DNA of 64,000 bases. Origin: Musa acuminata AAA Group. Its lineage: Eukaryota; Streptophyta; Magnoliopsida; Zingiberales; Musaceae. Where the stretch lies: NCBI RefSeq assembly GCF_036884655.1, contig NC_088357.1, positions 11,687,501 to 11,751,500 on the forward strand, in the 5' to 3' direction. Below the pieces are notes generated by a model. It searched no databases. It worked only from the letters and a program-made list of their open reading frames with translations, and had not been told where the DNA came from. A program made the position numbers and the translations under genes. Positions 12,419 through 27,530 of the stretch are shown here, one piece after another (within the stretch, counting starts at the first letter, position 1; each line of letters starts with the position of its first letter).

Positions 12419-12809
12419 AATATATCCCTAATAAACATGATTACACGTTTGTATCAAAATAAGCATTCAGTTTGAAATCCAGATATAAATGTCAATGCAC
12501 ATGATAATGCAATACTTGTATATCGAACGAATGAGTGAAAAAGGGGAAAAAAAAACATAACAAAACATAACATGTTCACAAGACTTGCGGCAAAAGCAAA
12601 TCATCGCCAGCATGTGAGACATCTTAAAGAGGAAAGAGCCCACTGTGGAAGGTCAGGAGTACCAAATTATTTCAAAACAAAGCACCCTTGTGATCATCAA
12701 AATGTGATGGAACCAACTTCCAGATTACTCGAGTCATTAAGACAGACAAAGAAGGTCTCATGAAGAATCTTACGAAGAGAACAGTCAGCATGCCCCATTG
12801 GTAGAAATC

Positions 12810-16630
<3,821 letters not shown>

Positions 16631-16639
16631 CGTCGCCGT

Positions 16640-17520
16640 CGGAGAAGCAAGACGACAACCTCGAACCAGCCTTGAGATGGAAGCCAAAGTGGCAAAACAG
16701 ACTGGTGGAGATGATACATATCGTTTTCGGATATAGCAATCATCACGACTGTTACAATCCGTTGTTTCTCGTTGTAACAGCCGTTATAATTCGTTACTAA
16801 TATATGTACAAAAGTTGAGGACATTTTCTAAGTCATAACTATAAAAACAAAATTATAGAAAAGAATAATCCCATGCATACATAGCGTGTAAATTTATTAT
16901 TATATTACCATGCAAATTTAAAATTCTTAAAATTTTTTATAACTCATAGAAGTTTTAAATATAGATAAAGTATTTATTAATAGTACAAAACACCAATGAA
17001 ATACCATCAACTCTATTATCGTCTTCCTCCGAATAAAAAAAATAAAATCAAATTGAAACCAATAATTTAATTTTCAAAAATTATAAATGATTCTAGTCTG
17101 AGATATTCTTCCTTAGTTTAGTTGTTCGATTCGGATCAAATCGATTTTATAAATTTTTTTTGGATACTTGAATTCCATAAGTTGATAATCAAATCAGACG
17201 TAACATATGATATAGGCTCAATTTTATAAATATTATTGTGTTGATGTAATTAGATTGTGATAAGGTTCAATCGATTTATTGGATCGAATCAATTTATTTA
17301 ATATATATATATATATATATATTATTTAAATAATAAGTTGAGTTTTTAGTTGGATCTGAACACCCCAACCCCTAACAGGTGGGAAGCAACTCTCCTTAGC
17401 ACACCATTCTAGAGCAATTCAGAATAATATAAACATTATTAGCTCATTTAGATAAACATGCAATGACAAAATATGATAAACAAATTCATTTAAATCAAGT
17501 AAATGTTCCACTATTTTGCT

Positions 17521-17552
<32 letters not shown>

Positions 17553-17638
17553 GTGAAACAATGAATGAATGGAACATGAGTGCTCTGTCCTCTCCCCAAC
17601 GTGGGACTACTGATACATAGTTGCAAGAATTGCATGAA
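16640..17638. other. mtACP promoter side and intergenic DNA before the E2 gene
   Basis: Directly upstream of mtACP, CTGTTACAA and its inverse TTGTAACAG are 14 bp apart (about 16749-16781), with CCGTTG and CCGTTA nearby; these resemble MYB-type cores. The rest is AT-rich, with short (AT)n at 17300-17322 and (GA)n at 17526-17552. No gene recognised. Confidence 0.45.
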
Positions 17639-18989
17639 CTAGGTTGGCTTGCACAGCTTCTCCACCATCTTCCTGAACTCTGCATTAGAAACAGGGACAG
17701 CATTCAGAAACACAAACGAGGAATTGATTTCTTTGATCTCAAAACAGGAGAGGATGATCATCACATCATGCACTCACCCTCTTGATTCACCCAAAGTGCT
17801 GCTGCTTGGGTGTTGAGAGGCGACTCATTGTTGGGTTCTGCAACAATCATCATCACATCAGCACTCTCATATCCTAATGGAGTAAAACTCTTGTGTGTAT
17901 CCATCGGATCTCGTGCTTACCTCCCAAAAGGCTCTGGATTGACAGCAGAATGGTTCTCACGTCATACGCAGATGACCATTTATCCTGATGATCCAAAACA
18001 ACCATCGAAATTGATGCAGATTGCATAGAGAAGGAGGAAAACATGGGGAGGACTTCCATCTGCCGCGTACCTGAAGAATGTCCAAGCAGATGTTGCCGTA
18101 GACGTCGACGTTGGGATGGAAGCAGGCGGTCTCAAACTTCACCTTTGGAGGCTTCATCGGGTAGTCAGTGGGGAAGGCGAAGGAGAGCTTGTAGACCATG
18201 CCTTCGTACGCTGTCTCTTTGCTGCCATGAATGGTCCCTTTCCAATAAAAGATGTTGTCTCCCTCCGGAAAGGCTGATATCCCCGGATCCCCACACATCT
18301 GAACAACACAAGCAAGTAAACGGGATCGTCAAGAAGACGTGTCATATTGGTTGACGAATCCCAGGAGTAATCTTCTTCTTGCTTACCATCAAGGACATGA
18401 GCTCCGACTGCAATCTGTTAAGAGAGCAAGAGAGTCAAGGTCAGCGTGCAGTAAAAAGGATACAAGAAAAGAAAGCATGCAGAGACCGGGTCTCGTAATT
18501 CAAAGAAGAGATCTTTCGGCGGATTAGATAGAGAGGAAGGATGGTGAGAGGCAGAGAGATAAATTTGCTGCAGCCTAAATGATCAAAGAGCGACCAGAAC
18601 CAGATGTCGTCGTCAAAGATGACATCTTTACCTCCGATCGAGTAAAACAGATGGCTATAGTGCAAGATGAGTCACAAGAAGCAGCAAGATTGGAAGGACA
18701 ATGGAGAGCTCAAGAGTACACAAGGAAAGATGACGATGAAAAAGGAGAATTCGTTTCTTGTGAGCGTTCTTGATCTTTCAGAAAGAAGAAGAAGAAGAAG
18801 AGCCGCGAAAAGCAAGCAAGCAAGAAAGAGGAAGAGGAGAAGGGTGTAAGACCTCTTCAGGACAGAGTGGCCGTCGGGGCCCTTGGCGACAGGAGCCGGC
18901 TGCTTGGCGGCCGAGGGAGCAGTGGCGGCGGCGGCGGGGGTGGTGGTGGGGATGTTGTCGTGGACGTCTGGGTTCTCTCTCCTCGTCAT
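17639..18989 (-). CDS. ubiquitin-conjugating enzyme E2, UBC19/UBC20 (E2-C/UBCH10) class
   Basis: Six coding exons: 18989-18853, 18414-18387, 18298-18071, 17984-17921, 17837-17778 and 17679-17639. All have GT-AG junctions and phases that fit, giving 185 residues ending in a TAG. The first 40 residues are an Ala/Thr/Pro-rich tail typical of the class. The UBC fold follows, with the HPN motif (HPNVDVYGNICLDIL) and catalytic Cys126 that carries the ubiquitin thioester. The C-terminal part (DKWSSAYDVRTILLSIQSLLG, NTQAAALWVNQEEFRKMVEKL) is diagnostic of the E2-C group that works with the anaphase-promoting complex in cell-cycle protein turnover. Exon 2 is a 28-nt micro-exon, easily missed by gene finders. 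Confidence 0.94.
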
Positions 18990-19034
18990 TTTGGGTGTCC
19001 TGCCTTCCTCGCTTTGTATCGGATCACTGAGAGC

Positions 19035-19037
<3 letters not shown>

Positions 19038-19066
<29 letters not shown>
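19038..19066. repeat. (GA)n / (CT)n tract in the E2 5' leader
   Basis: Pure GAGAGA run on the plus strand, CT-rich in the sense of the E2 gene, about 50-75 nt before the start codon. Confidence 0.85.
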
Positions 19067-19072
<6 letters not shown>

Positions 19073-19082
19073 GAGGTGGGTG

Positions 19083-19165
19083 GATTTAAAGAGGGGAGGG
19101 ATTGGGCGAGAGAGCCGTCGGTCCTCCATTTTGACCGTTGCCTGATTCCCCTTCGCCAACGGCTA
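19083..19165 (-). promoter_or_regulatory. E2-C promoter: TATA-like box and two MSA-like elements
   Basis: TTTAAATC at about 19083-19090 (minus) is a TATA candidate. Upstream, GGCAACGGTCA (19132-19142, minus) and GCCAACGGCTA (19155-19165, plus) fit the mitosis-specific activator consensus YCYAACGGYYA at 9 and 10 of 11 positions with the AACGG core intact. Such boxes bind three-repeat MYB factors and drive G2/M expression, which fits an APC/C-linked E2. The functional reading is inference. Confidence 0.5.
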
Positions 19166-20714
19166 GTTCCTTAGATTAAAAATGTTCTCTAAAGAATATT
19201 AGCATTTAAGACAATAGGAAGTCAAAGGAGTCCAATTATTTAGGTCAAGTGTCTAAATATATTTTTGGGTAATTTATCCGGAAGAACTATATTTTTGGGT
19301 AATTATTTAGGCCAGAGGAGGTTTTTAGTTGGGATCCTTGAAAAACTCACTAAACAATATCATTTTTAATAAATATATTTTTATCTTAAATTCATATGTG
19401 TCTTGATATGTCATGTCTATCTTTCTTTGTTATATCTTATGATCTCTTTATTTTCTCTATCATCTTTTGCTCTTATCGATAATTGGACTTTTTCTTTGAG
19501 AATAATTCTCATCTTCGGCTTCTTTCATTATTCTCACCCTCTTCTCTTTCTCTTCACAAATGATGTTAATTCTTTACTTGAGAACAACCCATCAACTTCC
19601 TTTGCTATCCTCTCGTAATGCTCATGAAACATGTTATTACTCCCGTTTTCAAAATCATACTGAAAATGTGTTACATTTGAATATAATTATTCTCTAAATT
19701 TTCATAAAAAATAAAAAAAAGTTTATTGATTCACTATTTGGATGTTATTGCCTTTCTCTTGTAAAAGTTTGAGATAATATAGATTTATATCATTATATTC
19801 ATATATGAATACCAACATAAGAGCTTTCAAAATCATAATGAAATATTCCAAATTGAAGATAAGTATAGAGTAAAAGTCTTAAGGTAAAATTGATAAAATT
19901 TATGCCGTTATTATACTTGTCTTTCATGATCATGCTAAAAACACGCCAAATTTAAATATAAATATCTTCAATAAATCATTATTGATTCACTATTTGAACA
20001 CTGTCACACTTATAAATGAATATTGTTACACTTTTTCAAAATAATAATAAAAATAAGTCAAATTCGAAAAATAAATATCCCTGATTTCATACAAATAGTG
20101 AATCAATATTTTTTTGTCTGTGAATTCAAAACATTAATACCCAAATTTGAAATCTTCTCAACATGATCTTGAAAATGAGTGTAACAGCCATCATCTATGA
20201 GTGTAAGGGCACAAAATTAGTGTATTTCCATTTTACCTCAAACTTTCAGAACTAACAGCATCCAAATAGTGAGGCAGTAATGTTAAAGTGGTGAAGTCCA
20301 CCTGATAGAAAGATTAAGACCCTCCATAAAAGCACGAGGAAGAAGGAAAGAGAAGAGAAAGAGAATAGTAGTTTACCTTCTCGGCGGACCAACCCATAGG
20401 CCAAATTACATTAATACTCAAAGAGAAAGAGAAGAGAAGAGTGTGACTAAACCGAAGGCAGCCACAGCAGCAGCATAATTATCCCATCTTCATCTTCAAC
20501 AGTTGAAAGTAGAACGTTTCACTTCTTTTTCTCATTCTACGACACATCATCTAGCAATAAAAAAAAGTGAGTATTCACGCATCTCTACAATATTGCACAT
20601 AAACAAAATCGAGTGACTAATGAACAGCATATCAAGCAAGAATGTGTAGCTGTGAAGTTTTTCTACATTCACTGAAGGGAGCACTCGAAGAAACAACTGT
20701 CCTCAGCATCATGA
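19166..20714. other. AT-rich intergenic DNA with a possible foldback element
   Basis: Segments near 19628-19660 (TGTTATTACTCCCGTTTTCA) and 20165-20198 (inverse of TGTTACACTCATTTTCAAG) look like imperfect terminal inverted repeats of a 570-bp element. The motif TATTGATTCACTATTTG recurs inside at about 19722 and 19979, and inverted at about 20093. No coding sequence recognised. Confidence 0.35.
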
Positions 20715-23700
20715 TTAGCAAGTCTCACTAGACTCCTCATGGACTTCACCAACTGCAGGATGATCAATCATGTCAATGCTTTTAACCCCAGAGAACTTTA
20801 TTTTGAAAAACATAAACAAAATCTTGACTCGCTTCCAGACCTGGAAGATCTATAGCTAAAGCTGCCTGGGAACCAGCATCAGAATTCATTGCCTTCACCA
20901 GTAATAAAGAAAGGCAATTTTATTACACACATTCAATGACAAAAGAAAGCATGATATGAGACGGTTTTAATTTAGGGAGAAATAGCCTAGTGCATGATGT
21001 AATGATACGGTATTTAGGAACGGTATCTTTATGCAATTTGACCAAGGTACTGTTTTTGTAACTCAAAACTCTCATCCATGAGGTTGCAGAAAAGCAGCTT
21101 GACGTGATGCTACCGGAGAACATAATAAGCTAATCATGGCACTTCCTAGATCAGAAATAAAACTACCTTAAAGATTGATATTGTTGCTTGAATGAAGCAA
21201 ATTACATTGTTTCATACTATCATGCATTGTTTTGTGTGCAACTTTCTTTGACTTTAAATTGTCAATAGAATGGCATTCTCCTCCAATGGAAGGTGATAAA
21301 GAAAACTAACATGAGACACGGTCTCATAGTATCAATATATAGCTTAGTTAACAAAACCTGACTGAACCAGATGGTCGAACTGAGAAAATTGGAATTGGAT
21401 CATTAACTGATCTGATTCACTTATTGGATCAATTATGATAAAAACCGAAATAAAACAATTGGCCTGGTTGGTTGTTGGAATCGGCTGGGTTACATAAAAC
21501 CGATCCGAATATGCAATTTAGCTAATATTACGTAAGTACTCTTAGCTTAAATCTTTCTTATTATTTGCTTTATAGGACATGACAATTTAATAAGGATTAA
21601 GGTGAGAAAAAGACAATCTTCCTAATGTAATCATTTCTCCCCAACCTCTCTTCCTTCGGCCATCTTCCCCCGTTGTATCCTCATTTCCCTCCACCACCAT
21701 TCTCTCTTTCTACCCCTCCTCTCCGTGTCTTCTCTTCACCTCCTCTCTCCCAAACCCTCTTTTTTCTTCTTTCTGTATCTTCTATTTTTTTCTTCTCCTT
21801 TGGTACTCTACGGTCTGCTCCTCTTCTTGTGTCGCTCTTGTTCCTAAGGTGATCTTCTCGTTGTTGTCTCTTTTATTGTGCTTCATTTTATTAATGGAAC
21901 TTTCACTTTGACTTTCATCATACATGGACGTTACATCTATATCAATATTCTTGCTCAAGTAACTGAATTACGTATTAACTTCTTAACTTTTAAATATTAT
22001 CACATGTTATTTAATTTGGATAAAGGTTTATACTTATAGTGTTGGTTGATTGATGTTATTATTTGTCATATTCTGTACAATTGAAGGTTTATTTTCATTT
22101 GCCGAAGATTTTTCTTTTTTATTAATTTTAGTATTTTAGAGTTTTAATGCATATAATTTTAAATTATTTTATTTAATTTAAAATATTCATTAATTAAACA
22201 TGCAGTCTGACTAATTGATCGATCGACTTGACGGACGACTCAATGACCCAAGACTTGGCGAATTGCTTCCTGATTTGATTACTAACTATGCGTTACAGTC
22301 ATATGCCAAAATGATACAAAATGATACTACATATATATGAATAAAAGATATTCTACATACCTTTTTAATGTGGCTTATACTAAATGATACAAACATCTCC
22401 TTGAGTGCTTTGGCTTCCTCACACAAGTCAACAAGATTCTTGTTCTTGGCTTTAGACAAACCTTGCACCTGTTTGTGAGAAGCATGGAGCATTGTTGTTA
22501 GACTAAAGATGAGATTGCAGGTAGATTAAACTGAACCAAAGAAATGTATGGTTTCATTCAGAATGGCCTGCGGATAGCATGCTTGCACATAGAAAATGTC
22601 ATTCCCTGGATGGTTGTAAGATCCAATCCAAATGCAATACAAGTTTAAATGCTTAGGCACAGTGGAAGTTGTAAACTACTTGTTCTAGACTTTATCTCCA
22701 TTAACTGCAGCAGTCCACCTAAGGTCCAACCTTGATGCAATTCAAATTAATATGCTTAGACATGAAGATCTATAATTAACTGCAGCAGTCTTAACTTTAA
22801 ATTTTTTTTCATATTTTTGTGTTTTAGAAGATATAACCGTTAAATATGATACTTATGCCACATCAGCAATGTTTCTACTTTCTAGTTAGGTAGTCAACCC
22901 TATTTGACAAAGGGGGATACAAACTATCAGTCCATCCTTCTCTTACATGCATACAAAGGAAAGGAGGAGAGAATCGAGAAGCTGAAAGTAAATATCTACA
23001 AAAATGAAAAACATGCCAGATGACTAACCATCCAATGTAAGAAAACAGTCGAAGAGATAGTCAAATACTATAACATGTTGAATTGCAAACCTGCATACAG
23101 ACAAGCTGAGAGTCACCTAGAACATGAATTTGCTTAAATCCTTTTTTAAGAGCATGCCTCAGGCCTAAAATTAATGCCCTGTAGTCAGCAGTGTCATTGG
23201 TCACAGCACCCAAGCCTTCACGGAGTCGAGAAATCTATTTACAGACATTAAAAAAATATATATAATACAAAACAAAATCATCTAAAATATAAGACAAAGT
23301 TAAGAGGATGATCTATATTTACCACACTTCCATCTTCAGTTCGAAGGATTACACCAGCACCACCTTTACTAGCTTTTCCTGCTGGAGCCCCATCAAATTC
23401 AAGAGTACATGACATCTGTAGACAAATAGATGAAATTGATCTGTTACTGGATGATACATGAAAAGACAGAAAGAGAAGTAATTAAACTTGGAAGCTCTAG
23501 AAAATGACCGCCATAACATATAAATAGATAACCATGAAAAAAATTAAATTTATTGTGCATAGTGACATGACAATAAAATGGTTGCATTAGTTAGCATATG
23601 ATGCTCCATTATTCTCCAAGATCACGTGGCATCAACTTAAGACATGTAGGAATGAGTGAGAGCACCATTACTACACAAATAGTTCAAGTCTTCCTTCAAA

Positions 23701-26700
23701 TTTAGACCTAAGTTTGGTTTGAAACAGTAATAAAAGAATATGAGGGCATATCCTTCACAAACTTAAATTGAGTCGAAGAACCATGCACACCGCCGTGTAT
23801 TCAATCTAGTTTTTGTTTGTTTGCTAGACCTTAATAATGTATTCCACACAACATTATCAAACAGAGGAAGTCTTTATGTTCAAATGCCATTTCAAGTTAT
23901 AAAATCGAAGATGAGTTAAAATACGGGCGATTTCCCGAGAAAAGCCCCAACTTTTGGATTTTCCGGGACCGCACATCCCATTTTATATTTCTCAAAGAGG
24001 GCATATTTTCTTTATAAAAAGATTATAATATCCTTATTATAAAAAGAAAAATTGCTGCCAAAACCTAATTCGGACCAAACTGAACTTTTGGCTGAAACAA
24101 TCCAGTATTATGCAGAACCGTTTATAGTGTTTTTGAATACTGAACAAAAAAAAAAAAACAATGTATCTTCATTTAAAAACATTGTAATTAAAAAATGTCA
24201 CATCCTTTTTTTTATTGTCATTCCTTCACAATCACAAATATTATAAGATTTCTTAAATATTTAGACCTAAATTTGAGATAAAATGAAAATTTCAGAATTT
24301 TTATCATGCATTATCTTGGAATATAATTTTCATCTAAAACCATTCAATTTCTCATACAAATTATTTTACAATACTTCAAAACCTATAACAAGGTTGATGG
24401 ACACCGATAGTGAAAATTTCAATTAATTGAAACTTATTTACATTGTTTTTTAATAGAATTACACTATTTTGGTTCAGTGATATAATCAAAAACCAATTTA
24501 AAACTCTCAAATAAATCCCTTGAAACCTACAATAAGGTTGATAATAAAGATTGATGGGATTTCTAATTAATTAAAATAAGGTTATAGTGTTCAGAAACAC
24601 TGTAATAAGGAACACTATTCAAAAACTTTATACAAGTATTATACCAAACCGTTTGGCTGGTTCAGTCTTAGCTATGTTTCAGTGGTAATTTCAAAAATTA
24701 AAGTAGCTTAGCTGTCAATGAGGTTATTTTTGTCATTTTGAAAAGTTGAGATAACTTTATGAATTTTGGAAATGAGAAGGCCCACCCAAGAAAAACCAAA
24801 ACTTAGAGCTTTTTCTGGGAAATCGCCTTTAGAATATCTATTACATATCCATTCAATGAGCATATATCTGTAATAAGAATGACAAAGTTATGGAGAAGAA
24901 CATGTAAGCAGAAATAACTTTTCATCCATCAGTAAAAGAATGACATGGCAAGTAATGAAAGAGAGGCCCTTCCAAGCACATTGTGACAGAACAACATGCT
25001 TTAAGCATCCTTACAAAAAAAAAAACTCACAGAATTATCAGATGGTTGTTTTTGTTGGCTGGAATACTCCAATTTGAGATGTTTCTTCACTGGTTCATCT
25101 GTGGTAACACTAATCTTTTCAGGCAAATCCGCGATAGGACTAGCTACAGTAGGTTCCTGCATGACAACAAAAATACCCAAATAGAACTTGGAAAAAAGAA
25201 TACACAAATGGATGATCCAGTAACCTCAGAAGGAAAAAAAAGGAAGTATGATCTCAACATGGTGTTTGTCTTATGAAAGGTGAGCCACATTATATTTTTT
25301 ACTGTTATTACTTTTAATATCCAGTGTCAATGCTACACCAGAGTAGCCATGTGGCAGCATGGCTTAGCACACGTTCATGTGCCATTCCAGCAGGCTGCCC
25401 TGAATTAATAATGCCAACAAATAGAACACTGATATGGGAAACATGCATTAGAACAACAAACTGGAAGGATAATGGGACACGGAAGCAGCTAAACTTCTTC
25501 ACACAGCCATCCAGTTTAGTTAAATAATTTTAATGGCAAATTTAGAATTTGCTTAGTGAGCACCTGGAGAGATGGACCTGCATACCAGAGAAAAAACTGC
25601 AGCAAGTTTCAACTCCTTTTGTATATCTTTAAACAACTTTTCACTTGACTCATTCAGATATCAAGTCCTAGTAACTAACTTCTCATAAGAGAAACAGCCA
25701 ATAAAGATGTAATGCACTTGTAATCCTATTGATATAAAGCATTGCAATGAATTCTAAACCTCTCCTCCATTTTGAGAAAATGAAAGCATTTCTTAATACG
25801 TAAGCTGCATTACAATACAACCAATGTAGGTAAATTATATAGTACCTGAAAAGGACAAGGAACTAGGATTCCAAAGAGATCCTCTTTTAAATCCTTTGCA
25901 TTCAATAAATATAGAGCATTCTTTAATCCACAGGAAGCAAAATATGTCTCCGCTTCTTTCTCAAGTGAATAACCTTGGTATCCATTAACAAGAGGATCAC
26001 TTATCTGCCAGAGAGGTCAATCATGCATCATAGCATAACAGGAAACCCAGGTTACTATTGTTTAGAATGCAGCATGAATTGATACATAGGTAACAGTTAT
26101 CTGGCATTGTAGCTTAATAGCAAACAAGCATCACTCGAGAAACAGAACTTGATAAACCATTTAAACAAAGAATATATGTCAATAACCACATGAAACCACT
26201 TGAACAGAGCAACATACATCCATGTCCACATAGAACAATTTTTGTACAAAATCTTCATAAAGATGTACAACATTTTATATGCAATTGGTCTTCAATGATA
26301 CAAAGAAAGAAAGAAGAATCTCCATCAAACAATGTTGGTGATTACAACATTAGAATTTAATATGCACGTAATTACCTAGTTGAGCATAACTTCAATCACA
26401 ATTTAAAAATCTGATTTTACTTTTATAACATAATAAAATGCAAACGTGCAAAAACAAATCATCTAAACAAAATTTACAAGCTCTCAATGTTGGATAATAT
26501 ACTTTTTACAAGCTAGAACATTGGTCCAAAATGGGTAAAGATCAGGCCAATGTTAGGATCCTTTTATTTTCTGAGCTTTTGAATAATATTTATTAAGTCT
26601 GTTTAGTTCAGTTAAAGCCGGATAGAGATTTATTTAATATTTATTTATTATTAAAAGTCCAAGTCCTGATGGACTCTAGGTGGAACTCTATAAATAGTGA

Positions 26701-27516
26701 TATAACCGTTCCTTTTCGGTAGACAATGAAATATTATTCAGTCTTTTGACTAACCCCAGAAGGCCAATCCCCTCGAAGTGATCATCCCTTTTATCTTCTT
26801 TCTTCTACGATAAAACCCTAGGATCTTATCAGCCAATTTAGAGCCATATATATAAGGCAGAAACCATAGCTACAAAGCAATTTAAATCATTTTAAAAAAC
26901 ATAAAAGCAAAAAAACAAGATTAGGTGGAAAATTCTAGACATGATTTGAGAAGAAAAAAGCCAAACAATGAGAATGAAGAAGTCAGCAAAGACATTACAG
27001 CATGCTTTTGTCAACTTTGAAATGCACTGGTCATTTAGACGGGCAAAGAAGAATGATTCCTCCTTAAATGGGCTGATCACTCTAGCATCATAAATGCAGT
27101 GATTCATCTCAAACACCTATCAGAAATAATGTCACCACAAGAATATGAAAGTTGTGGATAAGTTGAAGATACATCATTAGAAGATATCCAAGAAAAGATT
27201 CCTATATAGACAGTGGTAATGAGTTGACTTGAATAACTTATTTTAAAGAAAAAGAAATTCACATAGCTATGCATATTACGAAGGAGCTAACTTGAGATTG
27301 ACAGTCACTTAAACTCAGGTAGGGACCAACATGATTCCCTTTCCTAACATCATATAAAGCATCTCCTTTTTCCTCGATCAATTCTTGGCGATTTACATTC
27401 AGAGATGGCGAAGAACGTGCATGCCCAGTAGAGAAGAAGCGGAAATATTGTCCAGTTGACTTGAAATTTATTCTGAGCAATTTAGTTCCAGCTATCCAGC
27501 CAGACAATGAACTCAT
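20715..27516 (-). CDS. viroplasmin-domain / RNase H-like protein, probably organelle-targeted, altered active site
   Basis: Eight coding exons: 27516-27280, 26004-25846, 25156-25031, 23415-23323, 23234-23091, 22468-22361, 20892-20841 and 20752-20715; 318 residues. Residues 1 to about 48 are basic and Ser-rich, suggesting a mitochondrial or plastid transit peptide. Then comes a caulimovirus-viroplasmin-type domain that binds RNA/DNA hybrids (YDVRKGNHVGPYLSLSDCQ, then GYQGYSLEKEAE). After a linker (133-174) follows an RNase H type I-like domain: LEFDG (Asp182), NDTADYRALILGL, GDSQLVCMQ (Asp246), NSDAGSQAALA. The second catalytic acid, normally Glu in NNxAEY, is Asp222, and the fourth, normally Asp in NxDADxQA, is Gly296. 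The cleavage activity is therefore doubtful. The final donor GTCTGG is weak but restores the family ending VGEVHEESS. Confidence 0.85.
21345..22290. mobile_element. possible non-autonomous DNA transposon in the last long intron
   Basis: The edges TTAGTTAACAAAACCTGACT (about 21349) and the inverse of TAGTTAGTAATCAAATCAGG (about 22290) are partly complementary. The arms are rich in ACCG/GATCGATC-type motifs and the centre (21640-21860) is strongly CT-rich, unlike its surroundings. No transposase or clean target-site duplication. Confidence 0.3.
23925..24828. mobile_element. Mutator-like MITE in RNase H-like gene intron 3
   Basis: About 904 bp with terminal inverted repeats: left GGGCGATTTCCCGAGAAAAG, right AGGCGATTTCCCAGAAAAAG when read inverted. 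The flanking 9-mers TTAAAATAC (23916-23924) and TTAGAATAT (24829-24837) fit a 9-bp target-site duplication with two changes, the length expected for Mutator-like elements. No transposase coding. Confidence 0.72.
26551..26831 (+). mobile_element. 281-bp solo LTR in RNase H-like gene intron 1
   Basis: Starts TGTTAGGATCC, ends GATCTTATCA and is flanked by perfect 5-bp direct repeats GCCAA (26546-26550 and 26832-26836). An internal TATAAATA (26699-26706) marks the LTR promoter. The small size suggests a TRIM-like or small copia family. No internal region remains, so it arose by LTR-LTR recombination or is a minimal element. Confidence 0.82.
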
Positions 27517-27530
27517 GATGACATAACCTG

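Noticed and set aside
20715..27516. Endogenous pararetrovirus, because of a viroplasmin-type domain next to RNase H
   Set aside because: The domain sits in a normal eight-exon host gene with a transit peptide; plants have such genes. No viral coat, movement or polymerase sequence was seen anywhere in the window.
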